The position numbers and the translations under genes are program-made. From contig CAVXFM010000012.1 of NCBI GenBank assembly GCA_963760985.1, forward strand, positions 143,758-207,757: a stretch of 64,000 nt of DNA, in the 5' to 3' direction. Of the stretch, positions 10,252 through 22,200 are shown one piece after another. Within the stretch, counting starts at the first letter, position 1. Each line of letters opens with the position of its first letter. The notes beneath the pieces were generated by a model. The model saw only the letters and a list, made by a program, of their open reading frames with translations. It was not told the DNA's origin and searched no databases. This DNA comes from JACRDG01 sp963760985. GTDB taxonomy: Bacteria; Desulfobacterota; Desulfomonilia; Desulfomonilales; Desulfomonilaceae.

Positions 10252-13200
10252 CTACAGGCCCAAAAGGTCTCCTGCGTGCAGATCGTCAATCTTTAACGAA
10301 AGGGCCTCCTCAATAGGGAAGTAATTGAAGTTCAGTCGCTTCCCATCTTCCACTGCTTGCATGAAACCTTCCAGAGGCGTCTCGGGTGACTGTGAGCCGG
10401 CAATGGATTGCGTGGGCTGATTCAGGTCATTCCACACGGTCATCAGTTCCGCGTTAAAATCCAGCCTCTTTCCGTGAGCGGTAAACGCAGCATAATGTTC
10501 AAGCGGAGTGGGAGGCGCACTACTTCCCAACTTTTCAAGGGACGGTTGTTTCAGGTCATGACCTTCGAGAAAGCTCATGAGATCTCCGAATCCGCCAGCG
10601 CCCCTGTGCACAATCTCTTCCAACCCGTCGGTTATTGACGAAGCAGGGCCGGTCCCGTGGGAGAGTATTTTGCCTATCTCCTCCCCAACCATTGGGTGGT
10701 CACCGGTAAGAATCCCTATCAAGCTGCCCGGTCCCATGAGATCGTGATCGCTCGGCGACGTGTTGGGTGCATGATCATACGGATAGTCAGGCCGTGCCTC
10801 CAGAGGCAGATTGGCCCTCGCATCATCCACGATGATGCTGAAGGACTGGTACGCAACACCGGTGTTGCCATCATCTACTTTGATCGTAATGTCTATGGTG
10901 CCTGCCTGTCTGGGATCCGCGTCCCAGCTGATCACTCCGGTCGCGGGATCAATGATCATCCCTTGCGCTCCCTTTTCAAGAGAATAGACGACTTGGTCGT
11001 CACCGCGCCAGTCGTTCAGGCCTTCGTCCGTAGAACCCGGATCGTAGTAGAAATTCTTGGTCGCCATGACCACCGCACCGTCAGGCGCACTGGTAGTGAA
11101 TTCGGGATCGGCATTCACCACATAGACGGCAAAAGTCGTCGACTTTGAGTCGTTGTGCCCGTCATAGTGGGTAATGGTAAAATGGTAATTCCCGACCGCT
11201 TGATGGTTGTCACCGGCCTCCTGATTTTCAACGTCCCATTGAAGTGCGCCGGAGTTCGCGTCGAAGTCGATCTTATGCCCGCCACCGGCCTCCATCGCGT
11301 CGTTGAATTCTTGGAGCGAATACACTTTGGCGACGCCGTCACGCTCGATCTCCAGCGTGTAATAGGAAGGACCGACCTTTTCGTCGGCAGCCGTTACGTA
11401 GTTGCCCGTGGTAACTCCAGGACCGTCCTTCGTATCATACAGGAAGAGCGAACCACCTTCGTTCACCGTCTGGTCGGGAATCGCGTTTATGCTGGTATCT
11501 GCATCGGTGACGTCCACTTCGAAGCTCTTGGCCGGGCTCTCACCTCCGGAAACGCGGTCGTGAGCAACCAAGATGAATTCATAGGGGTGGGTGCCCGGGG
11601 CTACACTCCCTTTGTCCACCGTCACATCTGCATTGGTGCTCTGCCAGTGGATCTCACCCGTGACCGTATTCAGTTGGATCTGACCGCCCCCGACATTAAA
11701 CGTGAGTCCTACCCAGTCCCCGGTGGAATCGCCCGTAACGGTTTCGTCGGCAACCTTGTCGATCACGGTGGTCCCGTCGTCAAGGGTATGCTTGACCTCC
11801 AAGGATGTACCACACTCCCTCTCCTTCCTGATCAGATCGTACCCAATCCTGGTCGAACACATACGGAGCGTCCTCGTGTACGATCCAGCGGCCACCGTCC
11901 GGCGGGTACAGGTCCAACGAAGGGTTGACGTTATGGACATGGAGCGTAAAGAACTCCGCATCTTGTCCCCCATTGCCGTCGTGGTGCACGACTTCAAGAT
12001 CCAGGGTCCCTGCAATGGCATCCAGGTTATTCGGAGTCCAGCCGGTGATCTCTCCGGTAGTCTTGTCAAAGGAGATGTCTGCACGGCCGCCGTTGGTGGC
12101 ATTGTATCCCGAGGCATCGTCAAAGGTGATGTACGTGCCACCCACATTCACCAGCAGATCGTAGTAACGTGTAACGATCCGCGGCCCAGTGATCGCCCTC
12201 CACGCCCTCGTCATTGGATTCCACTCCTGTCTCGGTACTTGGCCCGTCCGTGTACATGTACGTCGCATCCTCAGTGGCCTGCAGCTCTGTCGGAGCCGTG
12301 GGATACCGGGTGATATCCGGCTGCCAGTTGCTCACCGTTACCTCGAACGTCTCGGAAGGCAGGTCCGAGGTTGCGGTATGGCCGTCGTCAGCCACCACGG
12401 TGAAGTGATACGGCGCAGTGATCTGGATGCCGTCCTGGCCTACGGTCACGTCCGCATTGGTGGTCAGCCAGTGGATCTGGCCGGTCGCAGTATCGAACTC
12501 CACTACCCCGCCGTCAGCGCCGTTGGGCTTGTGATCCGTCATGGTCGCCCAATCTACCCCATCCATGTACAGCGTGTACGTGAGCCCGTACCCCTCGTCA
12601 TTGGTCGTGACATGCGACCCGTCATAGGTCGAGGAATCCGACGTCCCGCCATACGGCAGGGTCGTGGCATCCTCGTGATCCTCCAGGATATTCCAGTTCG
12701 TAGGATCCTCGGTAAATACCGTGATATCGTTGGTGATGTGTACGTCGAACGTTTTGGAGTCGTGGCTGTCGTGACCGTCGTAATGGGTCACCACGAACGT
12801 GTAGTCACCCACATCACGGTTGTTCGGGCCTTCGGTCGCACCGGCAGGAGGCAGGGCCGCAGGCGTATCGCCCGTATCCAGCCACCGGATCTCTCCGGTG
12901 TCCTTGTTGAAGTAGATGGTCGCACCGCTGTGCACCACATGCCCCTCTGCATCGGTGTACCGGGGTCGGGCGTGTACGCATACCATACCTGATCCGGGTC
13001 GGTGGCAACCGGATCGTGCTCGCTCACCGCAGTTTGGGGAACCAGATTGATCCCATTCACCGACAATTCATAGTACGCATCCCGCTCGTTCACGTTGTCC
13101 GATTCCTGGCCCTCGTCGTTCGCATTCACCGTGGTGTCACCGATCACGAACGCACCGTGGTCTTCCTGATAGGTCTGGTCCGCGATGGTGTCCATGATCG

Positions 13201-16200
13201 TGCGCGTATTGATCACCTCGACCGTGAGCGTTTCCGTGGTGGTGTGCGGATCGCCGAGCCCGTCGTCCGCAGTCACGGTAAACGTATAGTCATGCAGATT
13301 CGGCAGCAGATTCCCCGCCATATCCCGGGTGGTGTCTGCATTCGTGGTCGCCCAGGTGATCACTCCCGTGTCCGTGTCAAAGGTCAGCAGGCCGCCTTCC
13401 GGCCCGTTGGGGCGAAATCCCAGTAGCGTGCCGGAGATGAGATTCGTGGACCCCAGCGTATGGCTGGCGCCGTTGTTATTGTCCACGGTGAGCGTGTACA
13501 CCACCGAGTGACCTGCGGTATCCTGCGTCTCGTCATCTGTCTGCACGTCATAGGTGTGCGGGAAGTCGGCCGGCACGTACGGCGAGGGGGGATTGTCATC
13601 CTCATAGAGCGTCCAGGTGGGGGTCGGATCGGCCGGGTCGGGGTTGCTGAATACCGGTGCGGCATTATCTACCGTGAGCGTAAAAAACTCCGCATCTTCG
13701 CCTCCATTCCCGTCGTGGTGCACCACCTCAAGATCCAAGGTCCCTGCGATGGCATCCAGGTTATTCGGAGTCCAGCCGGTGATCTCTCCGGTAGTCTTGT
13801 CAAAGGAGATGTCTGCACGGCCGCCGTTGGTGGCATTGTATCCCGAGGCATCGTCAAAGGTGATGTACGTGCCACCCACATTCACCAGCAGATCGTAGTA
13901 CGTGTAACGATCCGCGGCCCAGTGATCGCCCTCCACGCCCTCGTCATTGGATTCCACTCCAGTCTCGGTACTTGGCCCGTCCGTGTACGTGTACGTCGCG
14001 TCCTCAGTGGCCTGCAGCGCTGTCGGAGCTGTCGGATACCGGGTGATATCCGGCTGCCAGTTGCTCACCGTCACCTCGAACGTCTCGGAAGGCAGGTCCG
14101 CGGTTGCGGTATGGCCGTCGTCAGCCACCACGGTGAAGTGATACGGCGCAGTGATCTGGCTGCCGTCCTGGCCTACGGTCACGTCCGCATTGGTGGTCAG
14201 CCAGTGGATCTGACCGGTCGCAGTATCGAATTCCACCACCCCGCCGTCAGCACCGTTGGGCTTATGATCCGTCATGGTCGCCCAATCTACCCCGTCGATG
14301 TGCAGCGTGTACGTCGAGCCCGTACCCCTCGTCATTGGTCGTGACATGCGACCCGTCATAGGTCGAGGAATCCGATGTCCCGCCATACGGCAGGGTCGTG
14401 GCATCCTCGTGATCCTCCAGGATATTCCAGTTGGGAAGGGTAATCGGATCAAATACGGCAGGATCGTTGCTTACGTTCACCGTCAAGTGAACGGTGTCGC
14501 TCAAACCCTGATGGTCGAAATGGGTCACATCAAAGGTCCACACGCCCACGTCACGGTTGTTGGGGCTGAACTGAATGGTCCCGGCAGATTGATCGAAGTC
14601 TGTGAATGTGCCGCTGTCCATCGCCGGAGTCGTGCCGTCGAAGTAGTTCCAATCTCCCAGGTGAGCCGCATCAAAGGTATGAGTATGGAGAGTTCCACCC
14701 AAATCCGTAAACGTCACCGTGATCTCATAGTATGAGTCTCTCTCATAATTTGTATCTGTGCTGTCAACCTTTTCGTCGTTCGAATGAAAATCAAGCGTGA
14801 ACGACGTGTCTTCCATCTCCTGGATCGTGGCAATTGCCGGGTTCGGAGGCTCATTGGTAGTATCTATATCTACATGTTGAGCGTCGCCATTCTGGTCCGT
14901 GTAAACCAGAGAGTCAATTTCAGGTTTGACTTCCTGCACCTTTGTCTCGAAGTAATATTCGCTGGTCTGATTTCCCGGTGTATGCGTGTCGGTGGCTTCT
15001 ACCTTGAAGAAATACTTTTGATCCGCGTTAAGGTACGTCCCGTTCCAGTTGACGTCCGCATTACTCGTATGCCAGATGATGCTGTTGGTCGTGGAGTTAA
15101 AGCTAATTGTGCCAATGAAGTCCGCTCCGCCGAGATCGAGGTTGGGGATGTACCCGCTAATCCCCGCGGTCGAGTCATATACCGTGTGCCATACCGTCAC
15201 ATCGTCCTTGGTGTCCGCAACTCCGAAATAGACCGTGTAGGTCACGCCGTATCCGTGAGGCGCCAGGTCGTCCGTAAGCACCGGAATGGTGAAGTCCGCT
15301 GTGGTCGTGCTATCTTCAACCAGAACCTTTGCAGTAGCGAGGCTCGGCATGCTCGGATCGAAATCCGGGGCCGCGTTGTTCACCGTGACGTTAAACTGAT
15401 CGCTATCTTCCCCTCCGTTCCCGTCGTAATGGGTCACTTCAAACGTGTAGATTTTGCTGCCTGTAAGGCCCACATCCAGGTCATTGGGATTCCAAAAGAT
15501 CTGGCCCGTGTCCTTATTAAGCCTTATGTTTGCTCCGCCGGCATTCATGGGATCGCCGTCCCCGGGGTTGGTCCCTGGATCTATAGTTGTCCAGGTAGTT
15601 CCCCCATCAGCTGAAACCCTCAGCCCGAAATGCGCGTCCATTGCCGGATTATCGGCAAGATCCTGATCCGAGTCACCACCGTAATTGGGACTAGCATACA
15701 CTTGCACCAGCGCATCATTCCCGCTGTCGTCACGATCTTCGATGACCGAGAGGTTCAACACGGGGTCTGCTATATGGTTATTGCCGGCCTGACCTGTTCC
15801 TGTTGCTCCAGTGAGGACAGTATTCACGTTATCCACGGTCACCTGAAAGCTCTGCGCGGGCAGGTTGCCGCCATGGGTATCCATTGCTGAGACTGAGAAG
15901 GTATAGTCATGGCGTCCCGTGATCAGATTGCCTTGCGGGTTGACGGGGTCGTCCTGTGCGTACCGCGTGACGTCCGCATTGTTGGTGTCCCAATTCATGC
16001 CGCCTGTATCCAGGCTAAAGTAAAGATATCCGCCCTCGTTGTTAATCCTGCCCCGCACCCAGTGTTCACTGGCAGGATGGTTGGCGTCACTGTATGACGC
16101 GAAATTGGTCGCAATATCTGAATATTTGTATGCCCAAGTGTTGGTCGTATAATTCCAGTATTGGACCGTGAGCTTGTAGGTGAGGCCTTCCCCTTCCTGA

Positions 16201-19200
16201 TCGGCTTGGATCAAGGCCTGGTCATGGGTGGCTGCAGCTCCCTTGGTATCCTCGGTCAGTGACCACGTGGTCGTATCGAACGCGGTCCAGGCCGGAGGAT
16301 CGTTGTTCACGTTCACCTGCACCTGCACGGTGTCAATGAGGCCCTGTGAATCGTGATGGGTCACGTCAAAGGTCCACAGGCCCACGTCCCTGTTGTTAGG
16401 GGTAAACTTGATCAGACCGGTAGAGGGATCGAAGTCGGTGAAGTCGCCGCTGTTCTCTTCGGTGGTCCCTGTCTTGGTATAATAATGCCAGTCCGCTGTA
16501 TCGGTTTCATTAAAGGTGTGGGTGTGAAGGGTTCCGCCGACATCGGTGTACGTCACGGTTATTTCATAATACGAGTCTCTCACATAATTTGTATCTGTGC
16601 TGTCCGCCTGCTCGTCATTGGAATGAAAGTCCAGCGTGAATTGGGTGCCTTCCATCTCCTGGATGGTGAGTGCAGGGGTGATAGGCTCATTGATGATGTC
16701 CTCAGACTGCGATGCGCCGGTCTGGTCCGTATAATCCAAGTGGTCGATTTCGGGTTTTACGTCCTGGACCTTGGTCTCAAACACTAAGTCACGGGACAGG
16801 CTGTCTGTGACATGGGTGTCCGTGGCTACCACTTTGAAAAAATACTTCTGATCTCCGTCTTCGTACCCTCCACCCGATTTCCAGTTCACGTCCGCGTTGG
16901 TCGTGTGCCAAATGATTGTTTTCGCGTCCGCGTCATAGGTGATTTCTCCCGCACCGTTCGGCATAAGCCCCGTGCTGCCGGTCACGGGAACGAGTTGCCA
17001 TGCGGATAGATCTGACGGGTCAGGAGCGGACCCGGCAACGGCAAAATACACCTGGCAGGTCACCCCATATCCTTCGGGATCGAGGTCGTCCGTGTTGATC
17101 GCGATAGTGTAATCATCTGCATTCGTGCTGTCTTCAACCAATACCGCTGCATCGTCGCCGGTTCCCGGCATATTCTCAAAGTGCGGTGCCGCGTTGTTCA
17201 CCGTGACCGTGAATTGAGCGCTGTCCTCCGCGCCATTCCCATCATAATGGGTCACCTCGAAGAGGTATGATGCGCTTCCCGCAGTTCCCACATCCAGGTC
17301 GTTGGGATTCCAGTAGATCTGCCCCGTGTCCTTGTCAAACCTGATGTGTGCGCCGTCTGTATTGATAGCCTCGCCGTCTGTAGGATTCGTCCCTGGATCT
17401 ATGGTCAGCCAGTCGGTTCCGCCGTTCGCGGATACCCTCAGCCCGTAATGAGCGTCTATAACCCCTGCGAGATTGATATCCTCGTCACCGTGCGCACCGG
17501 CGCCGTCGCCGTACTGCGGGGAGGCCATGACGTCAACCACCAGACTGGTTCCCACCTCCACCTGTTGGTCTTCCGAAATGAAGATCGTGCTCGGGATCGG
17601 GTCAGCCACGTGATCGTCCCCGGACAGGTCTGAGCCTGTGATTACTGTCGGAGCATTGTCCACGGTAACCGTGAAGATTTGCTCCGGGAGCGCTTCTCCG
17701 TCATGCCCGTCGTCAGCCGACACGGTGAACTCGTAGTCGGGACGTTCGGTCAAACCGTACAAATTGAGATCGATCTTGTCTCCGGGAGTTAGCGGATCAC
17801 TGTCTGCCGCACGTGTGACATCCGCATTGTTGGGCTTCCAGAGGATTTCGCCTGTGTACACGTTAAAAAGGATGTATTCGCCCTCCGTGTGGAGCTGAGT
17901 GGCTCGCCATCCATCCTCGAAATGACACGTGCTCGGAGCGGAAGCAGGAAGCGCTGTAGTGGAATCCACGTCGATGACCGCATCCTGGAACGCATGGGTC
18001 GTCTCGTAGTCAAAATAGTGCACGTTCAGCGTGTATTGGAGGTTCTGCTCCTCTTCGTCGGTCTCTATCTTGGCGTCGCCATAGCTCTGCCAGTCGCTTG
18101 GATCCTCCGTCAGATACCAGGGCTGCGCATCGGGGCTGGTCCATACGGGGTCCTTGTTGGTCACGTGGACCAACACGTCATGTTCGTCCGCACTGCCATT
18201 GTCGTCATAATGGGTGATGATGAACTTGTGTGCGTCGCCGCTGCCCGTCACATCCACGTTGTTGGGCTGCCAGTCGATCTCGCCGGTCTTGGGATCAAAC
18301 GTGATCGTGCCACCGTGAAAAACCACCGGAGCGCTGGGATCTCCTTCGACCGTCCTCTCGTATCCGGTCGTGACGCTGGGAACCAGGATCTCTCCGCCTA
18401 CTGTGCCAATGGTCTCATCGATGCCCCCGTCGTTGTCCCAGTCTACCTGCAGCGTGTAATGACCCTTCTCGTGAGTGTAATTCGCTCCGTCCAATGTGGT
18501 GTATTCATCCTTGGCGGTCGGATCGAGGACGAGGCTGTCACCCTGAACGATGGTGATTTCTGTTGCCGGGTGGTTCGGATTCGCGGGATCCGCGCTCGGG
18601 TCGTGGTCCGGAATGACGTAGTCCGTGCCAGAGCCATTTACCTGAGTATTGAGGTGGGTAATGAGCGTGGACGCCTCATCTACCGCGAGTTTGTACACAT
18701 GAGTGATTGACTCGCTCCCGTCATTGAATGTGACCAGGAACTGATATCTTCCGACAAGCTCGTTGTCGGGATTCCCGTTCGCGTCTACGTACGCGGCGTC
18801 TTTTATGTACAGTTCGCCCGGTTTCAACCCCAGCGCTGTCGCTTCTGCGTAGCTCTCCGCAATACCAAAGATGTTCAGGTCAAGAGCGGTATATGCGCTA
18901 TCGGTAACATATCCGGAATCACCCGGAGTGGCTGCGGAGATCGTGTACGAGATGAGGCCCCAATCGCTATCAGGACGGTTGTAGGGGGTATCGTCCGTAT
19001 TCACGACCTTGGCCGTGGAAGACGTGTCCTCGACCCACACCAGGGCATTGGATCCCTCGAACTGGGGCGTCGCATTGGCGACCACGATCTTGAACCAAAT
19101 TACGTCTGTGCCGCCGTTGCCATCGGTGACCGTGATGGAAAACTCAAATCCACCGCTCGCGAGGTTTTCCGTGACGTCCGCGTTGGTGACCGAGATCACC

Positions 19201-22200
19201 AGCTTGCCGGAGATACTGGTATCGTACTGGCCATGCACGCGGGTGGTGTCTTCAGGATACGGATCGTTAGCATGCTGGGTAACATCGGTACCCGCATAGG
19301 ACGAGTCTGCTGCAAACCGAATTCCCAGGGGCGCGATGCTGTCCAGGTGATACTCGACAATGGTGCCCGTGTGGGTGAGGTCGTGCTGTCCTTCATCGCT
19401 GGAGAGCAGGTCAAAGGTGAACGGGGTCGCGTCTTCCGTTACCGTGAGTACGTAGGGGGTATCATAATCGTGGGGATCTCCACCTTTAAGACCGGTGTCG
19501 TTGTCCGTTCCGCTCTGATTATTGGGGGTCTGAAATACCGGAGCCACGTTGACCACATCGAGCTTGAACGGTTTGTACACCACTCCACCGTGGCCGTCAT
19601 CCACCTTGATGGCGAAATAGTAGACGCCCACATCGGAGTTCTTAGGATTTCCCGACATGACGCCTGTGGTCGTATTGAAGGACAACCAGGTTGGCACGGT
19701 CAGGTCGGTCGTCGTCGCATCATGGCTAGACGGATCCGATGCGGCAAAAGGCGAGTCCGCCCAATTCACGAGTGCGTATGTCGTGGAATAGTTGGCGTCC
19801 GTCTTGCCGACCAGTTCATCGTCAGTGGTCACGTCAAAACTGAACGCATGGTCTTCGACAGGTTGGTACCCGTCGTTAGGGGTCGGGATTATCCAGTTGG
19901 TGAGGTCAACGGACCAATCAGAGATAGCATTGGTGGTCTCGAACTGCGGGTCACGGTTTTCTACCGTAAGGTGAACCAGTTGTGAGGTCAAGCCACCATT
20001 CTGGTCGTCACATTTCACGTGGAAGTCGTACGTGCCGGCTTGCACTTCCGCGTTGGTGGGATTGGCATTGATAATGCCCTTGAAGGGATCTTGCATGGTC
20101 AACCACGCGGGAGCATCGGTATCCAGATAGTAATAGGGTCGTGTCAAACCGGAACTGGGCTGCAATTCGTCGTCCGCGTGCAGGTCGATCGTGTTATAAT
20201 TCGGATCTGACGAACCGTTCCGGTCTTCATACATGACAAGGTGATCCAGATCAGTACCCGAGGTATGATTCGGGTTATCCGCGCTCACATACCCGGCAGT
20301 GCTGTCGAAGACAGGCGCACGTTCGATGACGTTAATGGTATAGGTCTTGGTAAACGACCCATTGTCATCGCTGAAGTGTATCGTGAGCGTGTCACTCCCA
20401 TGCTGCGCGTCCACGTTATTCGGCATGGCCGCGGTGCTGTGGATCGTGAAAGACACCGTATACAATCCGTTCACATCCGGGCCGCTCACCGGATCGAACG
20501 TGATGTCAGCCGCGGTCAACCACGCGGGGAATTCAGTGTGTGCCAGGTCCAGTGTCACCGGGTCGTCAGTGGTAAACGAAAAACTCATGTCCTGACCTGA
20601 CGGGTGGCTCGCGTCAGCGCCTAAAGGCGTGTCCTCGGTCCAGTCGAGCTGGGTTCCTGCAGGACCGTCCACCACGTTCAGGACATTCCTGACCTCTATG
20701 TTGACAGACTCGGAAATGTCGCCGCCGTGGCCGTCGTGAAAGATCAGGGTGTAATGGCCCGTCCCGACGTACCCCTCGATAGCGTCATTGGTGAGCAACG
20801 TGTCTGTGTAGACTTCCCCGGTGTGCAGACCTACTTTGACGATGCCCAGTTGATTCACGCCGGAATCGGTACTGCAGCTCGTACCAGGATTGCTCGTGAG
20901 CGCCACTGTCCGACCCAGGAAGATAAGAGGCGTCGTAGTGGCCCTCATCCGAGTTCTGCACCTGACCGTCGGTCGCTACCACGTATTTGCCGTTCGCGTC
21001 CAGCGCGTGGTCCTCCACGAAAAAGAGCGTGCCTAAATCCGGCTCCGTCCAATACGGCGTCACGTTGTCCACGACAAGCTGTTCGGTGTAATCGTGGTCT
21101 CCACTCGAATCGTGCACGGTAATGTCTATGTCTATGGGTTCGTCACTGGGCGTCCCGTTCTCCCAATGGGTGACGTTGCGGTTGTCCGGCGTTCCTTTAA
21201 TGATGCCGTTGTGCACAAAATCCGGATCCAAAGTCAGCCACGAGGGGAGCGTGTACCCTGCTGCAAGGGCGTACGTCACTATCCCGTTCCCTTCACCCGC
21301 GTACTGAATGTCCAGCACCTGTTCACCAGCGTCTTCGAGAAAGTGAAATACCGTGGGTGAGTAGAAATTGGTATCGTAGTTGGTTCCGCCTGGGGGAGTG
21401 TCTTGGATGTGCAAGGTAACAGGATTGGTAATCCATTCCGTGCCATCGAAGAATTTTATCGTCCCGGTCCATGTCACGTCCGTCTTTGTCGCGGACGCGT
21501 CAAAATCGACGGTCATCTGCCCGTCAACCCAGTTGCCACCACTAAGGTTGGGATGAAAGGTTATCCAACTGCTCCCTGTGGGATGGTATCCCTCGGTCAC
21601 CTCATTGCCGTCCGAGTCGAACAATTGGTACTGGTTCGCGTACACGCCAGCGTGAGTCGAGTTTTCGTCCGTGGTGTTGAAATCGATGGTCTGGCTACCG
21701 GAATTATAGTCCAGATAGCGGGAGTTTCCCGTGCCGGACGGGTCAGGAATCCATTCGGCCACTTTGTTGTCCACATACAGGTCTGTACGTGTAGCTTGTG
21801 GTTGCGCCGTGACGGTCAGTGGCGTCTATGGTGAAATGCCATGCCCCGTCCGGGTCGCCTGCAGGCACGCTCACCTGCTCGTTGACAGGCACACCTGATA
21901 TGAGGCCTGTGGCGCTGTCAAAGGTCAGCCACGAGGGAAGCGAGCCCACCAGAGTATAAGTCACCTGGTTATCGGAATCGGTACTCGTGGTTCCGTCATA
22001 GCCGGTGACATGGTAAGATTGCCAGCCCGCGTCCTCGGTAAAGTGAATTTCCTGCACCGCGAGGGTTGGCGCTACGTTGTTCACCCAGAACTTGACCGTG
22101 TAAGAGATCGTGCTGTCCGCGTCCGTGGAATAGCCATTGTTAAACGATACGGTGAGATGGTAATTCTCCAGACCTGGGGTTGCCGCGGCTATGAAATCGT

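Noticed and set aside
9828..10316. Plus-strand frame of 162 codons
   Set aside because: Low-complexity, no recognisable motif, and it runs over the end of the giant gene.
13460..14344. Antisense frames of 250-290 codons over the giant gene
   Set aside because: Shadows of the repeat-protein frame, with repetitive valine/arginine content and no start signals.
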